Numbered from the stretch's first letter, positions 27,910-38,340 are shown. The stretch is DNA of 64,000 bases from an uncultured Elioraea sp. (GCA_937928775.1 CALFVI010000007.1:1-64000); one strand, 5' to 3'. Notes: a model not told the origin generated them from the letters alone. Numbers and translations are program-made.

Positions 27910-29307
27910 ATGTCGCAACCGGACTACGACGTCATCGTGATCGGGGCTGGGCCGGGGGGCTATGTCTGCGCCATCCGCTGTGCCCAGGCTGGGTTGCGTG
28001 TCGCTTGCGTCGAAAAGCGCCACACCCTAGGCGGCACCTGCCTGAACATCGGCTGCATTCCCTCCAAGGCTCTGCTGACGAGTTCCGAGAAGTATGCCGA
28101 GGCCCAAGCCCACCTCGAAGACCATGGGGTGGTGATCGGCGGCGAGATCGGGCTCGATTTGCACCGGATGCTGGCGCGCAAGGACCAGGTGGTCGCCGCC
28201 AACGTCCAGGGCATCGAGTTCCTGTTTCGCAAAAACAAGGTAACCCGGCTCGAGGGCGAGGGGCGGATCGAAGCGCCCGGCCGGGTAGCGGTGAACGGCA
28301 CTGTGCACACCGCACGGCACATCGTGATCGCCACCGGCTCCGAGAGCACGCCTCTGCCGGGGGTCGAGGTGGATGAGCGGATGATCGTCTCCTCCACCGG
28401 CGCGCTCGGGCTCGAGCGAGTTCCCGCGCACCTTGCCGTCATCGGCGGCGGCTATATCGGGCTCGAGCTCGGGTCTGTTTGGCGCCGCTTGGGTGCCAAG
28501 GTGACGGTGATCGAGGTTCTCGATCGCATCCTGCCGACGATGGACGGCGAGGTGGCGAAGACCTTCCAGAAGATCCTGACCAAGCAAGGGATCTCTTTTC
28601 GCCTCAGCACCAAGGTGGTCGGAGCGCGGAAGGGGAATGACAGGGTAACGCTCGAGCTCGAGCCAGTCGACGGTGGGCAGGCGGAGGAGCTGCAGGCCGA
28701 CGTCGTGCTGGTCGCGATCGGCCGCCGTCCATATACCGCGGGTCTCGGCCTCGACGAGGTTGGGGTCGCGCGCGACGAGCGCGGCCGCATTCGCACGACG
28801 GACGGCTATGCCACCTCAGTTCCCGGCATCTGGGCGATCGGTGACGTCATCGCCGGCCCGATGCTCGCCCACAAGGCGGAGGAGGAGGGAATGGCGCTAG
28901 CCGATCGGCTCGCCGGGCGGCACGGACACGTCAACTATGAGGCGATCCCCGGCGTGGTGTACACGGCACCCGAGGTTGCCGCCGTCGGGGCGACCGAGGA
29001 GGAGCTGAAAGCACGGGGTGTGGCATTTCGGGTCGGCAAGTTTCCCTTCAGCGCTAACGGGCGCGCCCGTGCCATGGGCGAGACGGAGGGTTTCGTAAAG
29101 ATTCTTGCCGATGCGGCGACCGACCGCATTCTCGGCGCGCATATCATCGGGCCGCAGGCGGGCACCTTGATTGCGGAACTGGCGCTGGCGGTGGAGTTCG
29201 GCGCTTCGGCCGAGGACGTGGCGCTCACCTCGCACGCGCACCCTTCGCTGAACGAGGCAGTGAAGGAAGCGGCCCTCGCGGTGTCCGGCAAGCCGCTGCA
29301 CCTGTGA
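27910..29307 (+). CDS. lpdA: Dihydrolipoyl dehydrogenase (E3)
   Basis: A 465-residue FAD disulfide oxidoreductase that reoxidises dihydrolipoamide in 2-oxoacid dehydrogenase and glycine-cleavage complexes. FAD motif VIVIGAGPGGYVCAIR; redox-active Cys44 and Cys49 in GGTCLNIGCIPSK; NAD motif AVIGGGYIGLELGSVW; second FAD contact TSVPGIWAIGDV; C-terminal catalytic His-Glu in SHAHPSLNEAVKEA. GGAGG lies a few bases upstream. The E1 and E2 genes of the complex are not in the window. A GC-rich imperfect stem at about 29327-29375 may help terminate transcription, without a T run. Confidence 0.96.
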   Translation: MSQPDYDVIVIGAGPGGYVCAIRCAQAGLRVACVEKRHTLGGTCLNIGCIPSKALLTSSEKYAEAQAHLEDHGVVIGGEIGLDLHRMLARKDQVVAANVQGIEFLFRKNKVTRLEGEGRIEAPGRVAVNGTVHTARHIVIATGSESTPLPGVEVDERMIVSSTGALGLERVPAHLAVIGGGYIGLELGSVWRRLGAKVTVIEVLDRILPTMDGEVAKTFQKILTKQGISFRLSTKVVGARKGNDRVTLELEPVDGGQAEELQADVVLVAIGRRPYTAGLGLDEVGVARDERGRIRTTDGYATSVPGIWAIGDVIAGPMLAHKAEEEGMALADRLAGRHGHVNYEAIPGVVYTAPEVAAVGATEEELKARGVAFRVGKFPFSANGRARAMGETEGFVKILADAATDRILGAHIIGPQAGTLIAELALAVEFGASAEDVALTSHAHPSLNEAVKEAALAVSGKPLHL

Positions 29308-29418
29308 GCTGCACCTGTGATGTGAGAGGGGGGCGGCGGGCCCGGCCGAGGGGGCCGGCCGTCGGCGACGAAACCGCGTGATGCGTCAGGCGCTTTTGCG
29401 CTATCCTTCGCGCACCGC

Positions 29419-31863
29419 ATGAACACGCAAGACGCCACCCGCCCGTCCCGCCTCGTCCCCCCCGCGGTCGTCGAACTGCTCCGGCGGCGCGCGGCGGACC
29501 TTGCCGGGGTGTCTTCCGCTCTGGTTGGAATTACGCTGGCGGCAGCGCTCGCCACCTACGACCCGGCGGACCCCTCCCTCAACACTGCGACCGTCGCTCC
29601 AGTGTCCAATCTCGCCGGGCCAGCGGGCGCCATTCTCGCCGATCTTGCCCTGCAGGGCTTCGGGCTCGCTGCCTGGCTCGTTGTTGCGACACCTCTGGGG
29701 TGGGGCTTTGCGTGGATCGCGCGCGGGGCAGTGGGCGCGCCTCTTGTTCGCCTCGCCTGTCTTTTGGTCGCCCTGCCTCTGCTTGCTGCGACCCTTGCCT
29801 TGCTTCCGATCGGGAGCGGCGAGATGACACCAGCTGGTGTGGGCGGTGTGGCGGGCATCGTCGTTGCCGACCGCGTGCTCGCTGCGGGCGAGGCGGTGTT
29901 TGGCCTGCTCGGCCGCGCGTTTGCAGGTTTTGGCCTCTTTGGCTTTGCTGCCCTGTTCGCCGCGGTGGCGATCGGGCTGACGCCAGGCGAATGGCTCCGT
30001 GCCATGCGCGCGACAGTACGAGGGGCCATCGCCGCTGCACGTGTGGTCGGTCATGTGGCGCTTCGCCTTGGCAAAGGCTTCGCGCGTGCGAGGGAGGCGA
30101 TGGCAGTCCGCCGCGCCCGCCGTCGCGTTGAGCCGCGCATCGTGCCACCTGAGCCCGATCCGCCGACCCCGGGCGAGGAGCAGGGCGTGCCGGCAGGGTC
30201 GACGCAGCAGGCCGCGCCGGTGTCCAGTAGCGCCGCGCCTGCAGCCGCGTCACGCCCGGCGCGCCGGGTGGAAGCGCCTGCCGAGCCGAGGCGCAACCCC
30301 TCCGCTGGCCAGGGGTCGCTGCCGCTCGCCGGCGGTTGGGTGCCACCTCCGCTTGCCTTGCTCGCTGCCCCGCCGGCCAATCGCCCGGGCCGGCCTTCGG
30401 CTGAGGCGCGGGAGGCCAACGCCCGGCTGCTGGAAGGCGTGCTGGCCGATTTCGGTGTGCAGGGGCGCATCGTCGCCATCCGCCCCGGCCCCGTGGTCAC
30501 GCTGTATGAGCTCGAACCCGCACCGGGTACGAAGTCGAGCCGCGTCATCGGGCTTGCCGACGACATCGCGCGGTCGATGAGCGCGCTTTCGGTGCGCGTG
30601 GCGGTGGTGCCGGGGCGGAACGCGATCGGCATCGAACTGCCCAATGCGCGGCGCGAGACCGTCTGGCTCTCTGAACTTCTTGGCTCGGAGGAGTGGGCCC
30701 GCTCCAAGGGCAGGCTTGATCTCGCGCTGGGGAAGGACATCGGCGGTGCTCCCGTCATCGTCGATCTCGCCGCCATGCCGCACCTCCTGATCGCTGGCAC
30801 CACAGGGTCGGGCAAGTCGGTCGCCATCAACACCATGATCCTCTCGATCCTGATGCGGCACCCGCCCGAGGAGTGCCGGTTCATCATGATCGACCCCAAG
30901 ATGCTCGAGCTATCCGTCTACGACCGCATCCCGCACCTGCTTGCCCCGGTGGTGACGGAGCCGGCGAAGGCGGTGGGCGCGCTGAAATGGGCGGTGCGCG
31001 AAATGGAGAGGCGCTATCGCCTGATGAGCCAGCTCGGCGTGCGCAACATCGCGGGCTACAACGCTCGCATCTCGGAAGCGAGGGCGAAGGGCGAGACTTT
31101 GACCCGCCGGGTGCAGACCGGCTATGACCCGGAGACCGGCCGCCCCACCTTCGAGGAGCAGCCGGTCGGCGGCGACAAGCTGCCCTTCATCGTCGTCGTG
31201 GTCGACGAGATGGCGGATCTGATGATCGTCGCCGGCAAGGAGATCGAGGCCGCGGTGCAGAGGCTCGCGCAGATGGCGCGCGCGGCAGGCATTCACATAA
31301 TCATGGCGACGCAACGGCCGTCGGTCGACGTCATCACCGGGGTGATCAAGGCGAACTTCCCCACGCGAATCTCATTCCGGGTGGTGAGCAAGGTCGATTC
31401 CCGCACCATCCTCGGCGAGCAGGGCGCGGAGCAGCTGCTGGGCCAGGGCGACATGCTCTACATGGCGGGGGGAGATCGCATCCTCCGCGTCCATGGCCCC
31501 TTTGTCTCCGATCGCGAGGTGGAGAGCGTGGTCGAGCATCTGCGCAGCCTAGGCGAGCCGGATTATCTCGACGACGTGACGGAAACCGACGGGGCGGTCG
31601 CTCAGGCTGGCGGTGAGGCGCCTCTGCCCGGCTTCGGCGCGGTCTCGGGCGAGGAGAGCGACGAGGCGAGCCTCTACGACCAGGCGGTCGCTCTCGTCTT
31701 GCGCGAGGGCAAGGCTTCCACCTCCTTCGTGCAGCGCCACCTGCAGATCGGCTACAACCGCGCGGCGCGCCTGATCGAGCGGATGGAGAAGGAAGGCGTG
31801 GTCGGCCCGCCGAACCATGTGGGAAAACGCGAGATCCTGCTCCGCCGGCCTGAGGAGGACTGA
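29419..31863 (+). CDS. ftsK: DNA translocase FtsK
   Basis: An 814-residue septal DNA pump that clears chromosome termini and activates XerCD recombination. The N-terminus has four membrane segments (about residues 33-190), then a short Pro/Ala-rich linker. The RecA-like motor holds Walker A GTTGSGKS (about 463-470) and Walker [13 protein letters not shown], plus [20 protein letters not shown]. The C-terminal winged-helix gamma domain ([20 protein letters not shown]) reads KOPS sequences. Length and order match alphaproteobacterial FtsK. Confidence 0.97.
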   Translation: MNTQDATRPSRLVPPAVVELLRRRAADLAGVSSALVGITLAAALATYDPADPSLNTATVAPVSNLAGPAGAILADLALQGFGLAAWLVVATPLGWGFAWIARGAVGAPLVRLACLLVALPLLAATLALLPIGSGEMTPAGVGGVAGIVVADRVLAAGEAVFGLLGRAFAGFGLFGFAALFAAVAIGLTPGEWLRAMRATVRGAIAAARVVGHVALRLGKGFARAREAMAVRRARRRVEPRIVPPEPDPPTPGEEQGVPAGSTQQAAPVSSSAAPAAASRPARRVEAPAEPRRNPSAGQGSLPLAGGWVPPPLALLAAPPANRPGRPSAEAREANARLLEGVLADFGVQGRIVAIRPGPVVTLYELEPAPGTKSSRVIGLADDIARSMSALSVRVAVVPGRNAIGIELPNARRETVWLSELLGSEEWARSKGRLDLALGKDIGGAPVIVDLAAMPHLLIAGTTGSGKSVAINTMILSILMRHPPEECRFIMIDPKMLELSVYDRIPHLLAPVVTEPAKAVGALKWAVREMERRYRLMSQLGVRNIAGYNARISEARAKGETLTRRVQTGYDPETGRPTFEEQPVGGDKLPFIVVVVDEMADLMIVAGKEIEAAVQRLAQMARAAGIHIIMATQRPSVDVITGVIKANFPTRISFRVVSKVDSRTILGEQGAEQLLGQGDMLYMAGGDRILRVHGPFVSDREVESVVEHLRSLGEPDYLDDVTETDGAVAQAGGEAPLPGFGAVSGEESDEASLYDQAVALVLREGKASTSFVQRHLQIGYNRAARLIERMEKEGVVGPPNHVGKREILLRRPEED

Positions 31864-31921
31864 ACGCGCCCATACCGCGCGGGGCTTGGGCGATGCCCGT
31901 TCCGCACCATCTCCCTTGGCG

Positions 31922-33082
31922 ATGGCCGACCGCGCGCCAACACTCTCGTTCGACCTCGTCGACCGCATCGCCGAAGTCGCAGCCGCCGACTGGGACGCCT
32001 GCGCCGGCGACGACAACCCCTTCGTCAGCCACGCCTTCCTCGCCTGCCTCGAGGAGTCTGGATCGGCCTCGCCGCGCACCGGCTGGCTGCCGCGCCATCT
32101 CCTGCTGCGCGACGCGCAAGGGCAGGTGGTCGCGGTTGCTCCGCTCTATGCGAAGTCGCACTCCTGGGGGGAGTACGTGTTCGACCACGCGTGGGCGGAC
32201 GCCCTTGAACGGGCGGGAGGGCGCTACTATCCGAAACTTCAGGTTGCGGTTCCATTCAGCCCCGTGCCCGGGCCTCGGCTTCTTGTTCGCGACGCCTCGC
32301 TTCGGCCTGCCGTCGCGACTGCGCTTGCGCGTGTCTGTGATGACCTGCGGCTTTCTTCCGTCCACGTCACGTTCTGTACGGGCGACGAACAGAACGTGCT
32401 GGAGGCGGCGGGCTTTCTGCCGCGGCTTGGGCTCCAATTCCATTGGCGCAACGATGGCTATGCTACGTTCGAACACTTCCTTGCCCGTCTGACTTCGCGC
32501 AAGCGCAAGCAGGTCAGGAAGGAGCGTGAGCGCGCGTGCTGGGGCCTGCGCATCCGCCCTTTGCGCGGGCGCGAGATTACCGCCCGGCACTGGGATGCCT
32601 TCCACACCTTCTACCTTGCCACGGTCGACAAGCGCTGGGGCCACGCCTACCTCACGCGTCGCTTCTGGCCGATGCTCGGGGAATGCTTGGGCGATTGCGT
32701 CGTGCTGATGTGGGCGGAGGAAGAGGACGGCACGCCGGTGGCGGGGGCGCTCAACCTGCTCGGACGCGATGCCTTGTTCGGGCGGAACTGGGGCGCGGCG
32801 CGCGAGGTGCCCTTTCTCCATTTCGAGCTCTGCTACTACCAGGCGATCGAATTCGCGATCGCGCATGGCTTGGCCCGGGTCGAGGCCGGTGCGCAAGGCG
32901 AGCACAAGGTAAGCCGCGGCTACCTGCCGGTGCCGACCTTCTCTGCGCATTGGATCGCGCATGAGGGGCTGCGCGACGCGGTGGCCCGCTTCCTCGCCCG
33001 CGAACGCCCGGCGGTGCGCGCGACGATCACGCGCATTGCCCAGGAACAGAGCCCGTTCCGCGAGGAGAGCGGTCAGGGTTGA
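31922..33082 (+). CDS. GNAT/FemAB-like acyltransferase, DUF482 family
   Basis: A 386-residue protein of the DUF482 (peptidogalycan biosynthesis-like) family, an N-acyltransferase fold. Recognisable blocks: WDACAGDDNPFVSHAFLACL, PLYAKSHSWGEYVFDHAWAD, YYPKLQVAVPFSPVPGPRLL, a KRKQVRKERERACWGLRIRP segment and a late EAGAQGEHKVSRGYLPVPT. The start at 31922 is 58 bases after ftsK. The substrate is not established; a link to cell-wall or amino-acid conjugation is inferred only from the fold. It is followed closely by a DMT exporter. Confidence 0.85.
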   Translation: MADRAPTLSFDLVDRIAEVAAADWDACAGDDNPFVSHAFLACLEESGSASPRTGWLPRHLLLRDAQGQVVAVAPLYAKSHSWGEYVFDHAWADALERAGGRYYPKLQVAVPFSPVPGPRLLVRDASLRPAVATALARVCDDLRLSSVHVTFCTGDEQNVLEAAGFLPRLGLQFHWRNDGYATFEHFLARLTSRKRKQVRKERERACWGLRIRPLRGREITARHWDAFHTFYLATVDKRWGHAYLTRRFWPMLGECLGDCVVLMWAEEEDGTPVAGALNLLGRDALFGRNWGAAREVPFLHFELCYYQAIEFAIAHGLARVEAGAQGEHKVSRGYLPVPTFSAHWIAHEGLRDAVARFLARERPAVRATITRIAQEQSPFREESGQG

Positions 33083-33115
33083 ACCGCCGCGCGCGCGGGG
33101 CGAGGCTCGCCGCCG

Positions 33116-33997
33116 ATGCTTGCCGCCTATGCGATGCTCGCCTCGTCGATGGCGCTCGTCGGCGCGAATGTGCCGGTGGCGAAACTCCTCGCCGAGGCTC
33201 TGCCAATCCCGCTGATCGCCTGCCTCCGTTGCCTGCTCGCCACCCTCGTGCTTTGGCCGCTGATGCGGCTGGTCGATCGGCCCGCCTTGATGCCGTCGCG
33301 GGCCCTCCTCGGCAACCTGTTCTGGCAGGCGGCGTTCGGCACCGCTCTCTACAACGCCGGGCTGTTGGCTGGGCTTCGTTTCACCTCGGCGCTCGAAGGC
33401 GGGCTTGTGCTCGCCACCCTGCCTGCGGTGGTGGCGATCGGGTCTGCGCTGTGGCTTGGCGAGCGGCTCAGCGCTCGTGGCTGGGCCGCGGCCGGCCTTG
33501 CGGCGATTGGCATAGCGGCCATCAACGCCGTGCGTGCGGGCGTAGAGGGTGAAGGCTCGCTGCTGGGCAACGCCCTCGTCTTCGCGGGTGTGGTTGGAGA
33601 GGCGGTCTACGTGCTGCTGGCCAAGCGGATCGCCGGGCGTGTTCGCGTGCTGACGGCGTCGTTCTGGATGCAGCTCTTTTCGGTTCTGCAATTGATGCCC
33701 TTCGCCGTGGCCTCTCTCCCCCGGCTCGCGGAAGATGGCTTGCGAGGGGACATCGTCGTGCTGCTCGTCCTCCACAGCCTGACTGCAAGTGTACTCTGCC
33801 TCCTCCTCTGGTACGGGGGCTTGCGTCGCGCACCCGCCTCCGTCGCCGGTGTGTTCACTGCCTTCCTGCCTGCCACAGCGGCGGTGGTCGGCGTGTTGGT
33901 TCTCGGCGAGCGGTTCACGCTCGCGCATGGCGCGGGGCTTGCCCTCATGCTCGGCTCGATCCTGCTCGCCACCTGGCCGTCGCGAGGGGCGGGGTGA
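33116..33997 (+). CDS. EamA-type DMT superfamily transporter
   Basis: A 293-residue inner-membrane protein with about ten helices in two EamA repeats. First repeat: GANVPVAKLLAEALPIPLIA and LEGGLVLATLPAVVAIGSAL followed by WLGERLSARG; second repeat: ASVAGVFTAFLPATAAVVG and LVLGERFTLAHG. The repeated LGE-R motif at the end of each half is typical. Members export amino acids, metabolites or drugs; the substrate here is unknown. It starts 33 bases after the DUF482 gene and is probably co-transcribed. Confidence 0.92.
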   Translation: MLAAYAMLASSMALVGANVPVAKLLAEALPIPLIACLRCLLATLVLWPLMRLVDRPALMPSRALLGNLFWQAAFGTALYNAGLLAGLRFTSALEGGLVLATLPAVVAIGSALWLGERLSARGWAAAGLAAIGIAAINAVRAGVEGEGSLLGNALVFAGVVGEAVYVLLAKRIAGRVRVLTASFWMQLFSVLQLMPFAVASLPRLAEDGLRGDIVVLLVLHSLTASVLCLLLWYGGLRRAPASVAGVFTAFLPATAAVVGVLVLGERFTLAHGAGLALMLGSILLATWPSRGAG

Positions 33998-34005
33998 GAG
34001 CCTAG

Positions 34006-35132
34006 TTCGCCTGCACGGGTGCTGCACTCGTCACGCGCCCGGTCGAGGACACGCTCGGGCGGCTCGCGGCGGCGCAGGCGGATCACGGCCTGTCGGCGAG
34101 CGTGGAGCAGAACGAGGCATGGGCGCGTGCGATCGAAGCCCTGCAGGCAGCGGTCACGGCGAACGGGGGAGCGGGTTGGACGATCGCGGTCGCATACGAC
34201 CTCGTGCGACTGGAGAGGCGCATCGACGCTGTCCTGCTGAGCGATCGCGCGATTTTCGTGCTGGAGTGCAAGTCACGTGCTGCGGATCGCGCGGCCCTGC
34301 GCCAGGTTGAGGACTATGCGCTCGATCTGCGTGACTTCCAGGCGGGGTCCCGATCGCACCCGATCGTGCCGATCCTGGTCGCCGGGGAGGTCACGCCGCG
34401 AGCCGTTCAGCGGTCTCTGCCATGGCCCGATGTGGCCGAGCCGTTCGCGACCACGCACCATGGGCTGAGCCTGCTGATCTCGGAGATCCTCGCTGGGATC
34501 CCGGCGCCGGAGATTCCGCTCGATGGCGAAGCGTGGCTCGCCGCACCCTATCGCCCGGTTCCGACCATCATCGAGGCGGCGACGATGCTGTATGCGCGCC
34601 ACGGTGTCGCCGAGATCGCGAAGGCGAGGGCTGACCCTGCGAATCTGACTCGCACCGCGTCCGCGATCGACCGTGCGATCGAGCAGGCAAGACGGGATCG
34701 CGCGCGGACCGTCGTCTTTATCACCGGCATCCCCGGCTCCGGCAAGACGCTCTGCGGGTTGAACGCGGTATTCGGGCGAGCCCGCGCCGACGGGGCAGCG
34801 TTCCTCTCCGGCAACGTGCCGCTGATCACCGTGCTGCGTGCGGCACTCGCCCGCGATGCGGCGGCGCGGGGTGCCGCGCGCGGCGTTTCGCCGGCACGCG
34901 CTGGCAGACGGGGCGCGACTATGCCACCGACATCGTCAACACCGATCGCGTGTTGCTGACCCGGGCGCGCCACGAGACCGTGATCCTCGTCCCGATCGGT
35001 GACGCGGACGATCCGACCCCCCCGCCCGCCGAGTTCGATGCGATCGCGCAGCGCTTGCGCGAAGCTGGTGTTCGCTCGCTCGAACTCTCCGCTGCCGCGT
35101 CGCGCCATGGCCTCACTCCCAACCTGCTCTGA
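34006..35132 (+). pseudogene. DUF2075-type nuclease/helicase gene with internal deletion
   Basis: The N-terminal part reads VEDTLGRLAAAQADHGLSAS, VAYDLVRLERRIDAVLLSDR and FVLECKS (a PD-(D/E)XK-like nuclease pattern, Asp...Glu-x-Lys), then the ATPase Walker A FITGIPGSGKTLCGLN. Soon after ITVLRAALARDA the frame changes near 34860-34900 and the extreme C-terminus follows at once: DYATDIVNTDRVLLTRARHE and TVILVPIGDAD. The intervening helicase core, expected to be a few hundred residues, is absent. There is also no start codon between the TAG at 34003 and the conserved start of the protein. It is a gutted relic of a possible defence or DNA-processing gene. Confidence 0.72.
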
Positions 35133-35136
35133 TGGC

Positions 35137-36467
35137 TCACCAGCCGATCGCCGCCGGAAGCCAGGTCGCAAGACCGGGAAAGAGATAGACCACGACCAAG
35201 CCGGCCATCTGGAGCGCGACGAACGGAAGGGCACCGCGGTAGATCGCGGTGGTCGAGACCTCCTTCGGGGCGACGCTGCGCAGGAAGAACAAAGCCCAGC
35301 CGAAGGGCGGCGTGAGGAGCGACGTCTGCAGGTTGACGCAGATCAGGGTGGCGAGCCAGACCGGGTCGACCCCAGCATGGGCGAACACCGGCAGGAACAG
35401 GGGAACCGCGATGTAGGTGATCTCGATCCACTCGAGGAAAAACCCGACCACGAAGACGAGCGCCATCATGAACCAGATGTCGGCGCCGACCCCGCCCGGA
35501 ATGAAGGCGAACAGGTCATGCACCAACGCTTCGCCCTGCAAGCCGCGGAAGGCGAGCGCGAACACCTGGGCGCAGATCAGGATGAACATCACCATCGCGG
35601 TGATCCGCGTCGTGGTCTGAACCGTCTCCTTTAGCACCGTCCAGGAGAAGCGACCCCCGAGTGTGGTGATGACGATTCCACCGAGGGCGCCCATCAAGGC
35701 GGCTTCGGTGGGCGCGGCGATGCCGCCGATGATGCTGCCGAGCACGGCGACGACGAGGCCGAGTGGTGGCGCGACCACGCTGAGAGCCTGCCTCCAGAGT
35801 GCTGCGCGCGACACAAGGGAGCGTTCCGCGATCGGAACGGCCGGCGCTGCCTCGGGTCGACGCATGCCGAGGACGAGGATGTAGGCCGCATAGAGCGCGG
35901 CGAGGATGAGGCCGGGCAGGACCGAGGCGGCGAACAGCGTACCAATCGAGAGGTTCATCACGTCGGCAAGTAGGATCAGGATCAGCGAGGGCGGGATGAT
36001 CTGGCCCAAGGTGCCGGAGGCGCAGATCGTGCCGCAGGCAAAGCCAGGGTCGTAGCCGCGCCGGAGCAGATTGGGCAGGGTGAGCAGGCCGAGCGTGACA
36101 ACGGTCGCCCCGACGATGCCCGTCGTTGCGCCCATCAGCACGCCGACAAGGACGAGGCCGAGGCCGCGCCCTCCAGGGACGGGGCCCAGAAGGCGCCCCA
36201 CCACGTCCAACAGATTTTCCTTTTGGCGAGCCGCGACTTCTCCAGCATCACCCCCAGGAAGACGAAGAGGGGAATGGCGAGGAGCGTATAGTTGGTGACC
36301 ACGCCGAAGATGCGGTGCGGCAGCAGGTTGAACAGAAGCGGGCCAAAGCCGAGCCAACCCCACACGAAGCCCGCAACCGCAAGACCGATGCCCACCGGGA
36401 TGCCGAGCATGAGAAGCGCGAAGAAGCTCGCCAGCATGGCGATCGCGTAGAGTTCGTTGAGCGGCAT
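35137..36467 (-). pseudogene. TRAP large permease (DctM), locus 2, frameshifted
   Basis: Starting at ATG 36467 the protein begins normally (NELYAIAMLASFFALLMLGI; VTNYTLLAIPLFVFLGVMLE, then KSRLA). At about 36214-36225 the frame is lost inside an A-rich run (AAAAGGAAAA on the coding strand). The rest of the permease continues in the -1 frame: ENLLDVVGRLLGPV, LVGVLMGATTGIVGATVV and so on to the end at 35137 (LTPPFGWALFFLRSVAPKE). A single-base loss would explain it; because the site is a homopolymer-rich run a sequencing error is possible, but the two neighbouring genes are damaged too. Confidence 0.85.
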
Positions 36468-36500
36468 GATGAGGGGGCCGGGGGGCGTGGCGGCGGTGCA

Positions 36501-36995
36501 TCAGGCAGGGCGAAGGCGACGCACGGCGCGCAGGGCGGAGGAGACGGCCTGCAGGCCGAGGAGCAGGAAGCCGACCGGGATCAGCGCCTTCAGTGCCCAG
36601 CGATGCGGAATGCCGCCGGGGTTGGCGCTGCCCTCATTCAGCCGCCAGGACTGCGCGACATAGCCCCAGGAGAGATCGACGACGACGGCAGCGATCGCGA
36701 CCAACAGGAGTGCGGCCAGGAGGTCGATCGCAGCCTGTGCTCGGGCCCCGAACCGCGCATAGATTACGTCGACGCGCACGTGCTCGCCGTGCCGAAGCGC
36801 GTAGGACATGCCGATCAGCGCGATCGGGCTCATCAAATGCCATTCAAGCTCCTGGGCCCAGACGCTGCCGGTGGCGAAGCCCTAGCGCTGCAGCACGTTG
36901 CCGGCCATGACCAGAACGAGCGCGAAGGCGGCCCAGGCGGCGATGCGGCCGATCGCATCGATGGCCTGATCGATCAGGTCGGCCGCACGCTGCAT
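36501..36995 (-). pseudogene. TRAP small permease (DctQ), locus 2, amber-interrupted
   Basis: From ATG 36995 (with AGGAG upstream) the frame reads DLIDQAIDAIGRIAAWAAFA and LVLVMAGNVLQR, then a TAG at 36882-36884, then GFATGSVWAQELEWHLMSPI and LRHGEHVRVDVIYARFGA to the stop at 36501. Family members usually have a Tyr in the position of the stop (an LRYGF-like motif), so one base change from TAC or TAT is the simplest explanation. The gene lies between dctP and dctM of the same locus, with gaps of 14 and 33 bases. Without readthrough the small permease is not made. Confidence 0.85.
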
Positions 36996-37009
36996 CGTCC
37001 GATGGCTCC

Positions 37010-38140
37010 TCAGGCGCAGGCAGGGCGGATCCTGGTGTGATAGGGGACCTCGCTCTGTTCCGCCCTGGCATCGAACTTCGCTTTGTAGGCGAAGTAGCTC
37101 TCATGCACTCGGCGGGTCAACGGGTCGCGCTCGACGGCCTGAGCGAGCACCTTCATCGTCTCCTCGCGCAGCCGCTCGACCACCGGGTCGGGCAGCTGGC
37201 GCGCGATCACGCCGTGGTTGCGCACGAGGTCATCGAGAGCGTCGGCGTTGTTCTTCTGGCACCAGGCTTCGCTGATCACGGTGCAGGCGGCGCAGGCGTT
37301 CTCGACGATCGCCTTCAGATCGTTTGGCAGGCGGCTCCAGGCTGCCTTGTTGATCGCGAGTTCGGTCGCGGTCGCGGGCTCGTGCCAGCCGGTCGTGGAG
37401 TAGAATTTGGCGACGCGGTGCAGACCCAGTTGGCGATCGAGATCGGGGCCGACGAACTCGGCGGCGTCGATCACGCCGCGCTCGAGGGCCGGGAAGATCT
37501 CGCCAGCCGGCAGGAGCCGCGTATCAACCCCGAGCGCCTGATAGACCCTTCCCGCGAGGCCGGGGATGCGCATCTTCAGGCCGCGCAGATCCTCGACGGT
37601 CTCGATCGGGCGGCGGAACCAGCCCGTCATCTGGACGCCGGTATTGCCACAGAGGAACGGCACGATATTGAATCGGTCATAGACCTCGCGCCAGAGATCC
37701 AGCCCGCCGCCGTCGTCCATCCAGCCGTTGAGGCCCTGGAAGTTGAGCCCGAACGGCACGGCGGTGAAGTACTGGGCGGCGAAGCTGCGGCCGGTCCAGA
37801 AATAAGCGTTGGCGTAGCTGCACTCCACGAGGCCCTGGCTCACCGCGTCGAAGCCTTCCGCAGCGGGAATGAGCTCGCCGGCGCCGAAGAACTGGATCCT
37901 CAGACGCCCGCCCGACGTCGCCTCGATGCGGCGGATCAGGTCGCGCGCACTGCCGGGGCCAGTCGAGGAAAAGGCGGCGTTCGGCCCGGAGAAGGACGTC
38001 ATGCGCCAGGTGATGGTGGACTGTGCGGTGGCAACCGCCGGAGCGGCGAGCGTGCCGACGGCGGCGGTAGCGAGCAGGCGTCCGCGCTGTAGGGGGACTC
38101 CCTCGGAAAAGAGTGATACGCTGGCGTTTGGCGCCGACAA
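37010..38140 (-). CDS. TRAP transporter substrate-binding protein (DctP family), locus 2; start doubtful
   Basis: A DctP-type receptor related to the dicarboxylate/2-oxoacid class: ITWRMTSFSGPNAAFSSTG, FFGAGELIPAAEGFDAVSQG, ETVEDLRGLKMRIPGLAGRV, GEIFPALERGVIDAAEFVGP and YSTTGWHEPATATELAIN. The signal peptide (RGRLLATAAVGTLAAPAVAT) is good but no ATG, GTG or TTG stands in the usual place: after GGAG the expected ATG position reads CTA (coding-strand codon ending near 38090). A TTG at 38140 would add about 16 residues; a longer ATG start at 38242 looks artificial. With both permease genes of this operon broken, the receptor is probably an orphan. Confidence 0.72.
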   Translation of the reverse strand: MSAPNASVSLFSEGVPLQRGRLLATAAVGTLAAPAVATAQSTITWRMTSFSGPNAAFSSTGPGSARDLIRRIEATSGGRLRIQFFGAGELIPAAEGFDAVSQGLVECSYANAYFWTGRSFAAQYFTAVPFGLNFQGLNGWMDDGGGLDLWREVYDRFNIVPFLCGNTGVQMTGWFRRPIETVEDLRGLKMRIPGLAGRVYQALGVDTRLLPAGEIFPALERGVIDAAEFVGPDLDRQLGLHRVAKFYSTTGWHEPATATELAINKAAWSRLPNDLKAIVENACAACTVISEAWCQKNNADALDDLVRNHGVIARQLPDPVVERLREETMKVLAQAVERDPLTRRVHESYFAYKAKFDARAEQSEVPYHTRIRPACA

Positions 38141-38340
38141 GCAATGCCACAAGCAAGGCCCATGCCATGACCGGGGATGCGTCTTGGGAGCCGGCGTTGA
38201 CGCACCCGTGGGCGAAGCCTCGCGCACGCTGCGCGCGCGCACATCACGGCCGGGCCGCGACCATGGCCCCGCCTCGGCGGTCCTGCTTACACTGATGCCG
38301 CACGGGCCGGCAGAGCCCGCAACGCCGAGGGAAGAAAGCC

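Noticed and set aside
27734-27910. tRNA-Pro as an integration site of a genomic island
   Set aside because: No integrase nearby, no repeated 3' tRNA segment found by eye, and the following gene is the core gene lpd.
29327-29375. Rho-independent terminator after lpd
   Set aside because: There is a strong imperfect GC stem (GGGCCCGGCC/GGGGCCGGCC) but no T tract; noted only in the lpd entry.
31346-34027. 893-codon minus-strand open frame opposite ftsK, the DUF482 gene and the DMT transporter
   Set aside because: It spans three well-supported plus-strand genes and their gaps and shows low-complexity Arg/His/Glu text; an antisense artefact.
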